The notes under the pieces: model-generated
What the model was told of the DNA's origin: nothing
Seen by the model: the letters and a program-made list of their open reading frames with translations, nothing else
The model's database searches: none
Shown: piece by piece, positions 1 to 5,128 of the stretch
How positions within the stretch are numbered: position 1 is the first letter of the stretch
Layout of the letters: every line of letters begins with the position of its first letter
Position numbers and translations under genes: made by a program
Origin: Sulfurimonas sp.
GTDB taxonomy: Bacteria; Campylobacterota; Campylobacteria; Campylobacterales; Sulfurimonadaceae
Assembly (NCBI GenBank): GCA_003978475.1
Contig: QNZR01000216.1
Coordinates: 1 to 5,128, forward strand
Reading direction: 5' to 3'
Length of the DNA stretch: 5,128 nucleotides

Positions 1-252
1 GAATACCAGTTCGCCGAACTATCGTCGCTTTTCAGCCTGGCCGACAGGTTTTTCATGCGCGATCAGCTGGAAAGTGCCCGCAGCGTTTACGAAGCGCTAT
101 TTGAACTCGTCAGTATGATCGACGAAAAGGCCGGTGTATTTTGGGGAGACGACGTTGACCTGCGTGAAGAGCGGGCCAGGTACTGCCGCTGTGTCTATGA
201 GACCTCCGGTCCGGCAGAACGTCCGGAGGCGTTTGCCGCTGCCATATTTTGA
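1..252 (+). CDS. C-terminal end of an unidentified protein (5' end outside window)
   Basis: The frame is open from the first base and ends in TGA at 250-252, giving 83 residues of C-terminus. The only in-window ATG (55) lies mid-helix and is unlikely to be the real start. The visible part is soluble and appears all-helical, with a segment (ADRFFMRDQLESARSVYEAL) that reads like a TPR-type helix pair. An acidic stretch (WGDDVDLREER) follows, then a terminal helix with CRCVYETSGPAERPEAF. The ending loosely reminds me of C-terminal regions of large SWIM-zinc-finger or helical-repeat hypothetical proteins, but that is memory and unverified. GC is about 57% in this part by hand count, visibly higher than the NFACT gene next to it. 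Its last 58 bases overlap the 3' end of a small ORF on the other strand (195-350). No convincing terminator follows: T7 at 277-283 is preceded only by a 3-bp CCC/GGG pairing. Confidence 0.6.
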   Translation, partial: EYQFAELSSLFSLADRFFMRDQLESARSVYEALFELVSMIDEKAGVFWGDDVDLREERARYCRCVYETSGPAERPEAFAAAIF

Positions 253-350
253 AGTTCCACCCGGTTTTGCAGGGAGTTTTTTTCACTGGCAACCGTTGCC
301 GTCTGCTGATTGACGTATATTGCATTTCCAATGGGTCCCGAGATTGCCAT
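195..350 (-). CDS. small 51-residue protein, unknown function, possibly C-terminally truncated
   Basis: ATG is at 350-348 on the minus strand and TAG at 197-195. The start is well supported: AAAGGAG lies five bases upstream, the best ribosome binding site on this strand. The product begins MAISGPIGNAIYVNQQTATV, continues with an Asn/Gln/Ala-rich helix (residues 22-40) and ends in GRSAGPEVS. There is no signal peptide or membrane segment. It follows the NFACT stop by 41 bases on the same strand, so the two are probably co-transcribed. I have a vague memory of small Campylobacterota proteins with an 'IGNAIYxNQ' start that run on to an acidic tail of roughly 100 residues in total. If so, this copy is truncated, but I cannot verify that. 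The 3' third overlaps, antisense, the end of the gene on the plus strand. Function unknown. Confidence 0.55.
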   Translation of the reverse strand: MAISGPIGNAIYVNQQTATVASEKNSLQNRVELQNMAAANASGRSAGPEVS

Positions 351-355
351 GACGA

Positions 356-362
356 CTCCTTT
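356..362 (-). promoter_or_regulatory. ribosome binding site of the small ORF
   Basis: Read on the minus strand this is AAAGGAG, a near-perfect anti-16S match, five bases before ATG at 350. It fixes the start of the 51-residue ORF and argues against the longer TTG-initiated frame that begins at 367, which overlaps this site. Confidence 0.65.
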
Positions 363-391
363 GCCAATTATTTATCTCACAGGTATTATAG

Positions 392-1723
392 CTAACTCTT
401 AGTAACAGAGATTGTATTGTAATGATAATACAAAACATTAGCGCCGTCTTGTATTTTGACTTCACGCCGAGGGGTATAATCGACAAGATACCTGCCTCCC
501 TCAAATACCGAGAAATTGACACACAATGCTGCCGCCTGCTCAATAACATACTGCGGCACGCTCTGTTTGTCGGTTACAATGATGACATGTGCCGAGGGGC
601 GGTCTTTAAGATGCAGCCAGATATCACGGGCTTTGGACTGCTGAAGCAGAGCGATATTACCCTGTTCATTTTTTCCCAAAAGCACCTTATAACCTTCAAT
701 AAAGAACGTCTCAATCCTGTCATCGCGAGCTGTTTTTTTGTTCTGCTTCGCTTTTTCAGGAAAAAGCAGGGCAATGGACTCGATGTCTTCAGCAGTACGT
801 ACCGTATGTATAAAATGTTTGACATACGTTATCTTGCTTTCAAGATTTTCCCGTTCAATGTGAAGATTTTTAGAACGTTGCAGCATTTTTTTTGCCTGTT
901 TGAAATAATACTCTTTCATAACATTAGCGTTGGGAAAGGCTTTAGCCGGTGTCAATGTCACCGTGCTGCCATCATAATCTTGCAGCGTCAGCTCTAAAGC
1001 AAAGGGACGAATCTCATGCAGGTTCGCCATAATAAGATGCCCGATATGGCGGTACTCTGCTGCTTTGTTCTGCAGTACGACCTCGCTCTTTAATGCATCA
1101 TAATGCCGCTGAAGTACGTCAAGACGCTGTTGCAGTATGTTGAGTTTCTGCTGCTTTAGCGCCGAAAGTTTTTTTGATTGCTCCTTGCGATAGTTCTCAT
1201 CGAGAAACGTACGCACATCTTCAAGAGGATACGCTTTGGGCACATAGTTCGGCAACGGCGGATCCTCAAGCCTCTCACCTACTTTAACCGTCCGGCAGGA
1301 GACGCTCTCGTCAATATGCCGCAGCGCTTCTGCGACCACGCCCTTATCATCCATAATAATCGCGTTGGTATACTTGCCGGTAAATTCCAGTTGAAGCAGT
1401 GAGGACGAGGCCTTGTATGTACCCTTTTGTGAGACTTTGATGCGTATAATTTTGTCATTATTATGTAGTGTGATACGCTCAATATGACTACGTTCAAAAC
1501 GCTTTGCCAACATCACATCAAAAGGAGCCTGAAATATTTTGGCACGTGCTATTTCCTTATTACATGTAAATATGGTGGCATGGGAACGCTGCATATTGAA
1601 ATAGAGTGTGTCATCACGATCAAAAACAATTTTAATGACATTATTGGACACCCTGTGAACGGCACCGATACGCTTAAAAGATTGCATCCAGGCAACCACC
1701 TGCTGTAAATGGGAGTGTTTCAT
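392..1723 (-). CDS. NFACT family protein (Rqc2/RqcH homologue), ribosome-associated quality control
   Basis: This 443-residue protein starts at ATG 1723-1721. The frame stays open to an ATG at 1807, but the extra 28 residues look unlike the family, and a likely -10 box lies inside that stretch. Known family role: NFACT proteins bind obstructed 50S subunits carrying peptidyl-tRNA and drive C-terminal tailing for degradation (RqcH/Rqc2), acting in the cytoplasm. Visible domains: an NFACT-N part (about 1-165) with NNDKIIRI (88-95) and LEFTGKYTNAIIMD (112-125); a helical coiled-coil hairpin (about 173-238 and 268-310, rich in K/Q/E/L); and an NFACT-R part (about 338-443) with EGYKVLLGKN, GN, DIWLHLKDRPSAHVII (367-382) and a VDYTPRREVK segment. 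At 443 residues it is shorter than the roughly 570 of Bacillus RqcH. The Asp-Arg pair important in RqcH appears as Asp-Lys (90-91). No strong Shine-Dalgarno precedes ATG 1723 (only GGTAA). Confidence 0.88.
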   Translation of the reverse strand: MKHSHLQQVVAWMQSFKRIGAVHRVSNNVIKIVFDRDDTLYFNMQRSHATIFTCNKEIARAKIFQAPFDVMLAKRFERSHIERITLHNNDKIIRIKVSQKGTYKASSSLLQLEFTGKYTNAIIMDDKGVVAEALRHIDESVSCRTVKVGERLEDPPLPNYVPKAYPLEDVRTFLDENYRKEQSKKLSALKQQKLNILQQRLDVLQRHYDALKSEVVLQNKAAEYRHIGHLIMANLHEIRPFALELTLQDYDGSTVTLTPAKAFPNANVMKEYYFKQAKKMLQRSKNLHIERENLESKITYVKHFIHTVRTAEDIESIALLFPEKAKQNKKTARDDRIETFFIEGYKVLLGKNEQGNIALLQQSKARDIWLHLKDRPSAHVIIVTDKQSVPQYVIEQAAALCVNFSVFEGGRYLVDYTPRREVKIQDGANVLYYHYNTISVTKS

Positions 1724-1790
1724 CTGTGTTACCGCCGATCTTTCAATCTCTTTTGAACCACAGTTACAAGCGGCTCTATTACTCATAAGT

Positions 1791-1799
1791 ATTGTAACA
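1791..1799 (-). promoter_or_regulatory. probable extended -10 promoter of the NFACT gene
   Basis: The minus-strand sequence is TGTTACAAT: a TGn extension followed by TACAAT, one mismatch from TATAAT. A T-rich TTTTTG lies about 16 bases upstream of the hexamer as a weak -35. Transcription would begin near 1784, leaving a leader of about 60 bases before ATG 1723. It would also exclude the ATG at 1807, which supports the shorter start. Predicted from sequence only. Confidence 0.45.
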
Positions 1800-1823
1800 T
1801 ACTTCATTATTACAAAAAACCGC

Positions 1824-1829
1824 TATAAT
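1824..1829 (+). promoter_or_regulatory. -10 box of the cold-shock gene promoter
   Basis: A perfect TATAAT on the plus strand, 66 bases before the cold-shock start codon. The -35 region is poor (CTTCAT at 1802-1807, spacing 16), typical of AT-rich Campylobacterota promoters. Predicted start of transcription is near 1836, giving a leader of about 60 bases. It faces away from the NFACT promoter about 30 bases to the left. Confidence 0.6.
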
Positions 1830-1840
1830 CACAGGCAATG

Positions 1841-1867
1841 AAACATGTGCTTTTCGAATACATGTTT
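1841..1867 (+). promoter_or_regulatory. hairpin in the cold-shock mRNA leader
   Basis: AAACATGT (1841-1848) pairs perfectly with ACATGTTT (1860-1867) around an 11-base loop, and a G-U pair can extend it. It lies between the predicted transcription start (about 1836) and the ribosome binding site AAGAGG (1881-1886). All the pairs but one are A-U or G-U class or mixed, so the stem is weak. It could be a temperature-sensitive element or, as DNA, a protein site (ACATGT repeated inversely). The function is inference. Confidence 0.4.
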
Positions 1868-1895
1868 TCAATTATATATAAAGAGGTAACACAAT

Positions 1896-2114
1896 ATGGC
1901 AGAATTGCTTAATGGTACGGTCAAATGGTTCAATGAAGAAAAAGGTTATGGATTTATCCAACAAAACAGTGGTGAAAGCGATGTCTTTGTACATTTTCGT
2001 CAAGTCAACAGCACCGGATCGGGTCGCATCTCTTTAGCAGAAGGTCAACAGGTCACCTACGAAATAGGTGAAGGTCAAAAAGGTCCACAAGCCGAAAACG
2101 TTACGGCACTTTAA
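1896..2114 (+). CDS. cold-shock domain protein (CspA family)
   Basis: This 72-residue protein is the usual size for the family. It is a single OB-fold cold-shock domain. It begins MAELLNGTVKWFNEEKGYGF, with RNP1 KGYGFI at 16-21 and RNP2 DVFVHF at about 29-34, followed by SLAEGQQVTYEI and the closing QKGPQAENV strand, all typical of CspA proteins. Family role: binds single-stranded nucleic acid and melts RNA secondary structure, acting as an RNA chaperone in cold or general growth. Start ATG 1896 is preceded by AAGAGG at 1881-1886 (spacing 9). It appears monocistronic, with its own TATAAT at 1824 and a strong hairpin after the stop. It is transcribed divergently from NFACT. Confidence 0.96.
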   Translation: MAELLNGTVKWFNEEKGYGFIQQNSGESDVFVHFRQVNSTGSGRISLAEGQQVTYEIGEGQKGPQAENVTAL

Positions 2115-2122
2115 ACCAAGCG

Positions 2123-2145
2123 CTATACAAGAGTTTCTTGTATAG
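2123..2145 (+). terminator. perfect 10-bp hairpin after the cold-shock gene, no U-tract
   Basis: CTATACAAGA (2123-2132) and TCTTGTATAG (2136-2145) are perfectly complementary around the 3-base loop GTT, starting eight bases after the stop codon. Position and stem suit an intrinsic terminator, but the following bases (TCAGATACCCCATTC) lack the usual T-run. It may act as an mRNA 3'-end stabiliser or a weak/factor-assisted terminator. It is symmetric, so it could work for either strand. Confidence 0.55.
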
Positions 2146-2218
2146 TCAGATACCCCATTCTACTCTCCTGTCTACTAAAAAATATACCATCCATATTCGT
2201 ATACCTGTCTTTTAGTGC

Positions 2219-2224
2219 TATAAT
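2219..2224 (+). promoter_or_regulatory. -10 box for the receptor / CobT-like transcription unit
   Basis: A perfect TATAAT with TGC immediately upstream (TGCTATAAT, an extended -10). T-rich TCTTTT at 2208-2213 is close upstream, and no clear -35 is seen. Transcription would start near 2231, in the A8 stretch. That gives a short leader to ATG 2248 and a leader of about 320 bases to the probable receptor start at 2554. Confidence 0.55.
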
Positions 2225-2338
2225 TCCAAAAAAAATCAAGGTTGTTCATGTCGCGCCCCAAAGGTTTTGGTAAAAACTACTTTACACTCTCAGCCATTCA
2301 GGCCTACAGTGCCCAAGTAACCTTAACCCGTCGCCTGA

Positions 2339-2371
2339 CAACGGTGGCGGCACATCATCACCGTTGTGCCG
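2339..2371 (+). promoter_or_regulatory. two overlapping, competing RNA stems in the receptor leader
   Basis: Stem A: CAACGGTG (2339-2346) with CACCGTTG (2359-2366), 8 perfect pairs. Stem B: CGGCACA (2348-2354) with TGTGCCG (2365-2371), 7 perfect pairs. The left arm of B lies in the loop of A, and the right arms share 2365-2366. The two stems are therefore mutually exclusive or would form a very tight pseudoknot. They lie about 110 bases after the predicted transcription start and about 180 bases before the receptor start. A regulatory role is inference. Confidence 0.35.
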
Positions 2372-2541
2372 ATGACGAAGATATCGAGGTGTCGGTGTCT
2401 GCCGAAGATGATCCGCTGCTATTGCTTGAACGTGATACGCCGGAGCATATTGCGGAGGACTCTGTCCCTCATAGCACCCCGTCTAACGCCTCTTTATACC
2501 CCGCGCCTTTTACATGTCAACTACCCAATATCCTCCCCAAC

Positions 2542-2547
2542 AAAGGA
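2542..2547 (+). promoter_or_regulatory. ribosome binding site that sets the receptor start
   Basis: AAAGGA lies six bases before ATG 2554, directly ahead of the codons for a classical Sec signal peptide. It is stronger than the AAGG in front of ATG 2248 and supports internal initiation at 2554. Confidence 0.7.
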
Positions 2548-2553
2548 ATATCT

Positions 2554-4473
2554 ATGATCCGAAAACCGTTACTATTGTCACTTGCCGCTGCTGTGAGTGC
2601 TGCATCGTTTGCTCATGCCGCAACCTATAAGCTACACCCTCTTGAAGTACGCTCCTCACCACTGCATTATGATGAGCTTGGTGCCACTGAGAGTGTTGAG
2701 ATTTATACACAAGACGATATTCAAAAGGCACATGTACAGAGTGTTTATGAATTCTTAAATCAGCAAACCTCTCTTACTGCCGTGCCGTCTTACGGCAATC
2801 CGTTTACCCAAAAACTTGATATGCACGGTTACGGCATCGGTACCGGCTACGAAAATATCGTCATTATCCTCAATGGTCGTCGTCTGAATAATCTCGATAT
2901 GGTGCCGCAACTGCTCGGTGCTATCGCGCCTTCAACGATCAGTCGTATTGAAATTATCAAATCCGGCGGTGTGGTTCTCGGCGGTGATGGTGCCAATGCC
3001 GGCGTAATTAATATTATGACCAAAACGGGCGATGCCATAGAACTGGGTCTGTATGCCGGCAACAACCGAACGTATGACGGCTCATTGTCTTTGGGGTATA
3101 CTTCGGAATTTTACTCGGTGAGTGCCCATGCAGAACATTATTACCGTGAGGGTGCACGTACGGTGGATGCTGAAGGCAATAGCAATGAACAGCGTTTAAA
3201 AAATGGCGGCATATCACTCACGCTGACACCGACAGATGCACTTGAACTTGCATTAGGATATCAGGCAAGTCGCCTGAAGAGTACGTACGGCGGAGCATTA
3301 ACGCTCAATGAATTTTCAGAGGATCCCAATCAGGCCGGGAGCAACAGCAGCTCCAAACAGGAGTATGACAGCGATGTGTACTCGCTCTCACTTGCTTATG
3401 ATGTGAGCGACCATCTACTGGTTAACGTTTATGGCTCCCGTGAAGAGAAAACCTCCCGCTATGTTACCTACGGCAGCGTCGCTGAATATACCTATGATAG
3501 TCTCAATACCACACTTGACTATGACGCAGGAGCCTTGAGTACCACGATTGGCATGGAACTTTTTAACGGGGAACGTGACGGGTATGGCAACACCACAAGC
3601 AAAGACAATCTTGCCGCATTTATCTTGACCCGATACCGCCATAACATGCATACTTTTAAAGCAGGCTACCGCTACGAAAGGGTAAGCTACCGCTATCGTG
3701 ATGCCGGCAACTCCCTTGATGACGATGAAACACTATACGGTTTGGAATTGGGCTATAACTACCGACTCAGTCCCGAACGCTCCCTGTTTGTCTCTTTGGC
3801 ACGCTCCTATCAAGCACCCGACATTGACCGTTTTTTCAACTTCGGCGGTACCTTTAACGCGTTTATTGACCCCATGACAACTCTTGGTGTCACTCTGGGC
3901 TATAATGCCATCACACCGGACAACAAATTTAAAATGGCTTTATATTATGTTGATTTGGATAATGAGATCTACTACCATGCCGACCCGACTTTTGTTAATG
4001 CCAAAAACACCAATATTGATGCCTCACACAAATACGGTCTTGATCTCTACAATAAATTTTTAGTTACCGAAACCTTTCATGTCACTCTTAACTACAACTA
4101 TGTCAAAGCCATTATTGACAAAGAGATCGAAAGCGGTGATAACTACAAAAACAGTGAGCTTCCCGGTGTTCCCAATCACACTGCTAAAGTCATGCTTTCG
4201 TATCTTCCCAATGAAAATGTCACCCTCTCACTGCTCCATACCCACCGTTCCAGTGCCTATGCCGCTGATGACTTTAACAACAATTTTGCACAAAAGCAGC
4301 AAACCTATCGTTCTACCGACATAACGGCAAGCTACCAGAAAAACCATTATGAACTGTTTGCCAAAATCAACAATCTGTTCGATCAAAAAAACGGTTTATG
4401 GATTCACGATGATGCTATTTATCCTTTTAATGCTTCAACCTCCTTCATTGTCGGATTGAAAGCAAAGTATTAG
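2554..4473 (+). CDS. TonB-dependent outer-membrane receptor, probable cobalamin/corrinoid (BtuB-like) transporter
   Basis: A 639-residue precursor, close to the roughly 614 of E. coli BtuB. Residues 1-22 are a Sec signal peptide (MIRKP, hydrophobic LLLSLAAAVSAA, AHA cleavage site before AT). A TonB-box-like KLHPLEVRSS follows (26-35). The plug domain (about 45-157) shows NIVIILNGRRLNN (101-113), ISRIEIIKSGG (129-139) and GDGANAGVINIMTK (144-157), matching the conserved end of the plug. The rest is alternating aromatic/polar strands of a 22-strand barrel, with YQAPDIDRFF, KYGLDLYNK, a LPGVPNHTAK segment and NNLFDQKNG near the end, all usual in this family. The last residue is Tyr rather than the usual Phe, still aromatic. 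Substrate assignment rests on the CobT-like gene nine bases downstream; iron-siderophore uptake cannot be excluded. ATG 2554 is chosen for its signal peptide and ribosome binding site, although the frame is open back to 2248. Confidence 0.88.
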   Translation: MIRKPLLLSLAAAVSAASFAHAATYKLHPLEVRSSPLHYDELGATESVEIYTQDDIQKAHVQSVYEFLNQQTSLTAVPSYGNPFTQKLDMHGYGIGTGYENIVIILNGRRLNNLDMVPQLLGAIAPSTISRIEIIKSGGVVLGGDGANAGVINIMTKTGDAIELGLYAGNNRTYDGSLSLGYTSEFYSVSAHAEHYYREGARTVDAEGNSNEQRLKNGGISLTLTPTDALELALGYQASRLKSTYGGALTLNEFSEDPNQAGSNSSSKQEYDSDVYSLSLAYDVSDHLLVNVYGSREEKTSRYVTYGSVAEYTYDSLNTTLDYDAGALSTTIGMELFNGERDGYGNTTSKDNLAAFILTRYRHNMHTFKAGYRYERVSYRYRDAGNSLDDDETLYGLELGYNYRLSPERSLFVSLARSYQAPDIDRFFNFGGTFNAFIDPMTTLGVTLGYNAITPDNKFKMALYYVDLDNEIYYHADPTFVNAKNTNIDASHKYGLDLYNKFLVTETFHVTLNYNYVKAIIDKEIESGDNYKNSELPGVPNHTAKVMLSYLPNENVTLSLLHTHRSSAYAADDFNNNFAQKQQTYRSTDITASYQKNHYELFAKINNLFDQKNGLWIHDDAIYPFNASTSFIVGLKAKY

Positions 4474-4482
4474 ACTTCTCTT

Positions 4483-5128
4483 ATGCCCATTCGCCGCATT
4501 GATGACCATACCGAAGTAACCGGCTTTCCCACCGAAGCCGATTTTTTGCTCGCAGCCTCGGTGACCTACACATGTACTATTGAAGGTATCACTCAAACAG
4601 GTCATCCCGGTATCATCCCCTTGACTCCCACCCTCGATGCCGAACTCATTACCGCAGGTTCCGTCTTCTCACTTCCAAAAATGATATCAGTATCCCATGG
4701 CACTCCTACACCGGCACTTTTAACACGAGCCGCCCAAAAACTCAAGCCCTTCAGTACCTTGAAAATTCTCAATCTTGGCTTGGAGACACCCCCAAAATAT
4801 TGTGGTGTTCTTGACTTTCACATCACGCCTTCACCCGCTATTACCTCATCGCAGTATCTGAAGAGTCGCGAACTCTTTTTCAAAGGAATGGCGGCAGCAA
4901 GGGTCTATACCCCCAAAAGTGGTACCCTGATTCTTGGAGAAAGCATCCCTTCGGGCACCACTACTGCCTATGCAGCACTTAAAGCTCTGGGATATGCCTG
5001 TGAAGGGCTCTTCTCCTCCTCATTCAAAACCAGCCCTGATGCCCTCAAAGAGCAGAGTATTCAAGCCGCGCTGCAACGTATTGAACCCACAATGGATAAC
5101 TTTGAAAAGCTTGCTCTTAGTGCAGATA
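4483..5128 (+). CDS. CobT-like protein (TIGR00303/UPF0284 type), nicotinate-nucleotide:base phosphoribosyltransferase family, 3' end outside window
   Basis: 215 codons are present with no stop before the right edge, about 60% of the roughly 350 residues usual for this group. Recognisable segments: GITQTGHPGIIPLTPTLDAE (35-54), SVSHGTPTPALLTRAAQKL (69-87), an ILNLGLETPPK strand (95-105), a FFKGMAAAR helix (132-140) and the signature LILGESIPSGTTTAYAALKA (149-168). These match the archaeal/cyanobacterial-type relatives of CobT. CobT itself transfers ribose phosphate from nicotinate mononucleotide to dimethylbenzimidazole, making alpha-ribazole phosphate for the cobalamin lower loop; for this subgroup the exact reaction is less certain. 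It starts nine bases after the receptor stop with no obvious Shine-Dalgarno, so translation is probably coupled to the receptor. The frame before ATG 4483 is closed by the receptor's TAG, and the next Met is at residue 67, inside conserved sequence. Confidence 0.85.
   Translation, partial: MPIRRIDDHTEVTGFPTEADFLLAASVTYTCTIEGITQTGHPGIIPLTPTLDAELITAGSVFSLPKMISVSHGTPTPALLTRAAQKLKPFSTLKILNLGLETPPKYCGVLDFHITPSPAITSSQYLKSRELFFKGMAAARVYTPKSGTLILGESIPSGTTTAYAALKALGYACEGLFSSSFKTSPDALKEQSIQAALQRIEPTMDNFEKLALSAD

Larger units (their letters stand above)
2248..2553 (+). other. 102-codon upstream reading frame, in frame with and read through into the receptor; unknown
   Basis: From ATG 2248, with AAGG at 2238-2241 six bases upstream, the frame is open through to the receptor with no stop codon between. 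The encoded stretch begins MSRPKGFGKNYFTLSAIQ. It has a basic first third, a HHHRC cluster (residues 36-40), an acidic middle (DDEDIE 42-47, AEDD 52-55, LLLLERD 57-63) and a Pro/Ser-rich end. No known domain is recognised, and there is no signal peptide or membrane helix. Amino acid make-up in this frame is protein-like, whereas the frame shifted by one is Arg/Cys-rich and stops earlier. If translated through, it would place a cytoplasmic-looking extension in front of the receptor's signal peptide, which would be expected to block export. It may instead be a leader peptide, a separate protein that lost its stop, a gene remnant, or untranslated leader that happens to be open. Confidence 0.35.

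Noticed and set aside
203..229. CCTCCGG/CCGGAGG inverted repeat with a 13-base loop
   Set aside because: It lies inside two overlapping coding frames, has no following T-run on either strand, and is plausible by chance in GC-rich sequence.
413..432. Inverted repeat TGTATT/AATACA around GTAATGAT, resembling part of a Fur box
   Set aside because: It sits in the last codons of NFACT, far from any promoter, and matches the Fur consensus only in part.
886..893. T8 run (A8 on the coding strand of NFACT) as a possible slippage site
   Set aside because: It encodes two in-frame Lys codons within a coiled coil. No downstream stimulator was recognised, and the reading frame is intact on both sides.
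422..997. 191-codon plus-strand open frame
   Set aside because: It lies wholly antisense to the NFACT gene, whose protein shows clear family motifs. The plus-strand product is Phe/Cys/Ile-rich with no recognisable domain.
1724..1807. 28-residue N-terminal extension of NFACT from ATG 1807
   Set aside because: The stretch is unlike the family start, contains the likely -10 box (1791-1796), and the family-like sequence begins MKHSHLQQVV at 1723.
1838..1912. 24-codon upstream frame overlapping the cold-shock start
   Set aside because: There is no Shine-Dalgarno, the codons are AT-driven, and the ATG would be only a couple of bases from the predicted mRNA start. It is probably chance.
2231..2553. 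Cobalamin riboswitch ahead of the receptor
   Set aside because: None of the conserved boxes could be recognised on the plus strand, so it is not annotated. A covariance-model search would settle it.
2366..2557. 63-codon frame ending in an ATGA overlap with the receptor start
   Set aside because: The ATGA overlap is tempting for coupling, but the product is Arg/Cys/Ile-rich, has no ribosome binding site, and looks like an off-frame shadow.

Overview
The window looks like chromosomal DNA of a free-living, sulfur-oxidiser-type member of the Campylobacterota (Sulfurimonas / Sulfuricurvum / Sulfurovum-like). This is inferred from gene content and style: a short Rqc2/NFACT protein of the kind I associate with that phylum, AT-rich promoters with good -10 boxes but poor -35 boxes, and moderate GC. 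No rRNA, tRNA, CRISPR array or insertion sequence was seen.

Layout. (1) Bases 1-252 (+) are the 3' end of a GC-richer gene (about 57% GC by hand count over the first 240 bases) of uncertain function. (2) On the minus strand, a leftward pair reads NFACT/RqcH-like ribosome quality-control protein (1723 to 392), then a 51-codon small ORF (350 to 195). The small ORF has a strong ribosome binding site and overlaps the end of gene 1 tail to tail. (3) A compact divergent promoter region at about 1784-1836 serves NFACT leftward and a 72-residue cold-shock protein rightward (1896-2114). The cold-shock leader carries an 8-bp hairpin, and a perfect 10-bp hairpin follows its stop codon. (4) From a clear TATAAT at 2219, a rightward unit begins with a puzzling 102-codon stretch (2248-2553). 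It has its own start signals, contains competing RNA stems, and runs without a stop, in frame, into a TonB-dependent outer-membrane receptor (true start most likely 2554, end 4473). Nine bases later a CobT-like protein of the TIGR00303/UPF0284 type starts and is cut by the right edge.

How the genes fit together. Receptor plus CobT-like enzyme suggests uptake of cobalamin or other corrinoids across the outer membrane, followed by nucleotide-loop (lower-ligand) assembly or remodelling in the cytoplasm. No canonical cobalamin riboswitch could be recognised in front of the receptor, so the long leader/ORF at 2231-2553 is the most interesting unexplained stretch. NFACT and the cold-shock protein are both translation-associated but are transcribed divergently.
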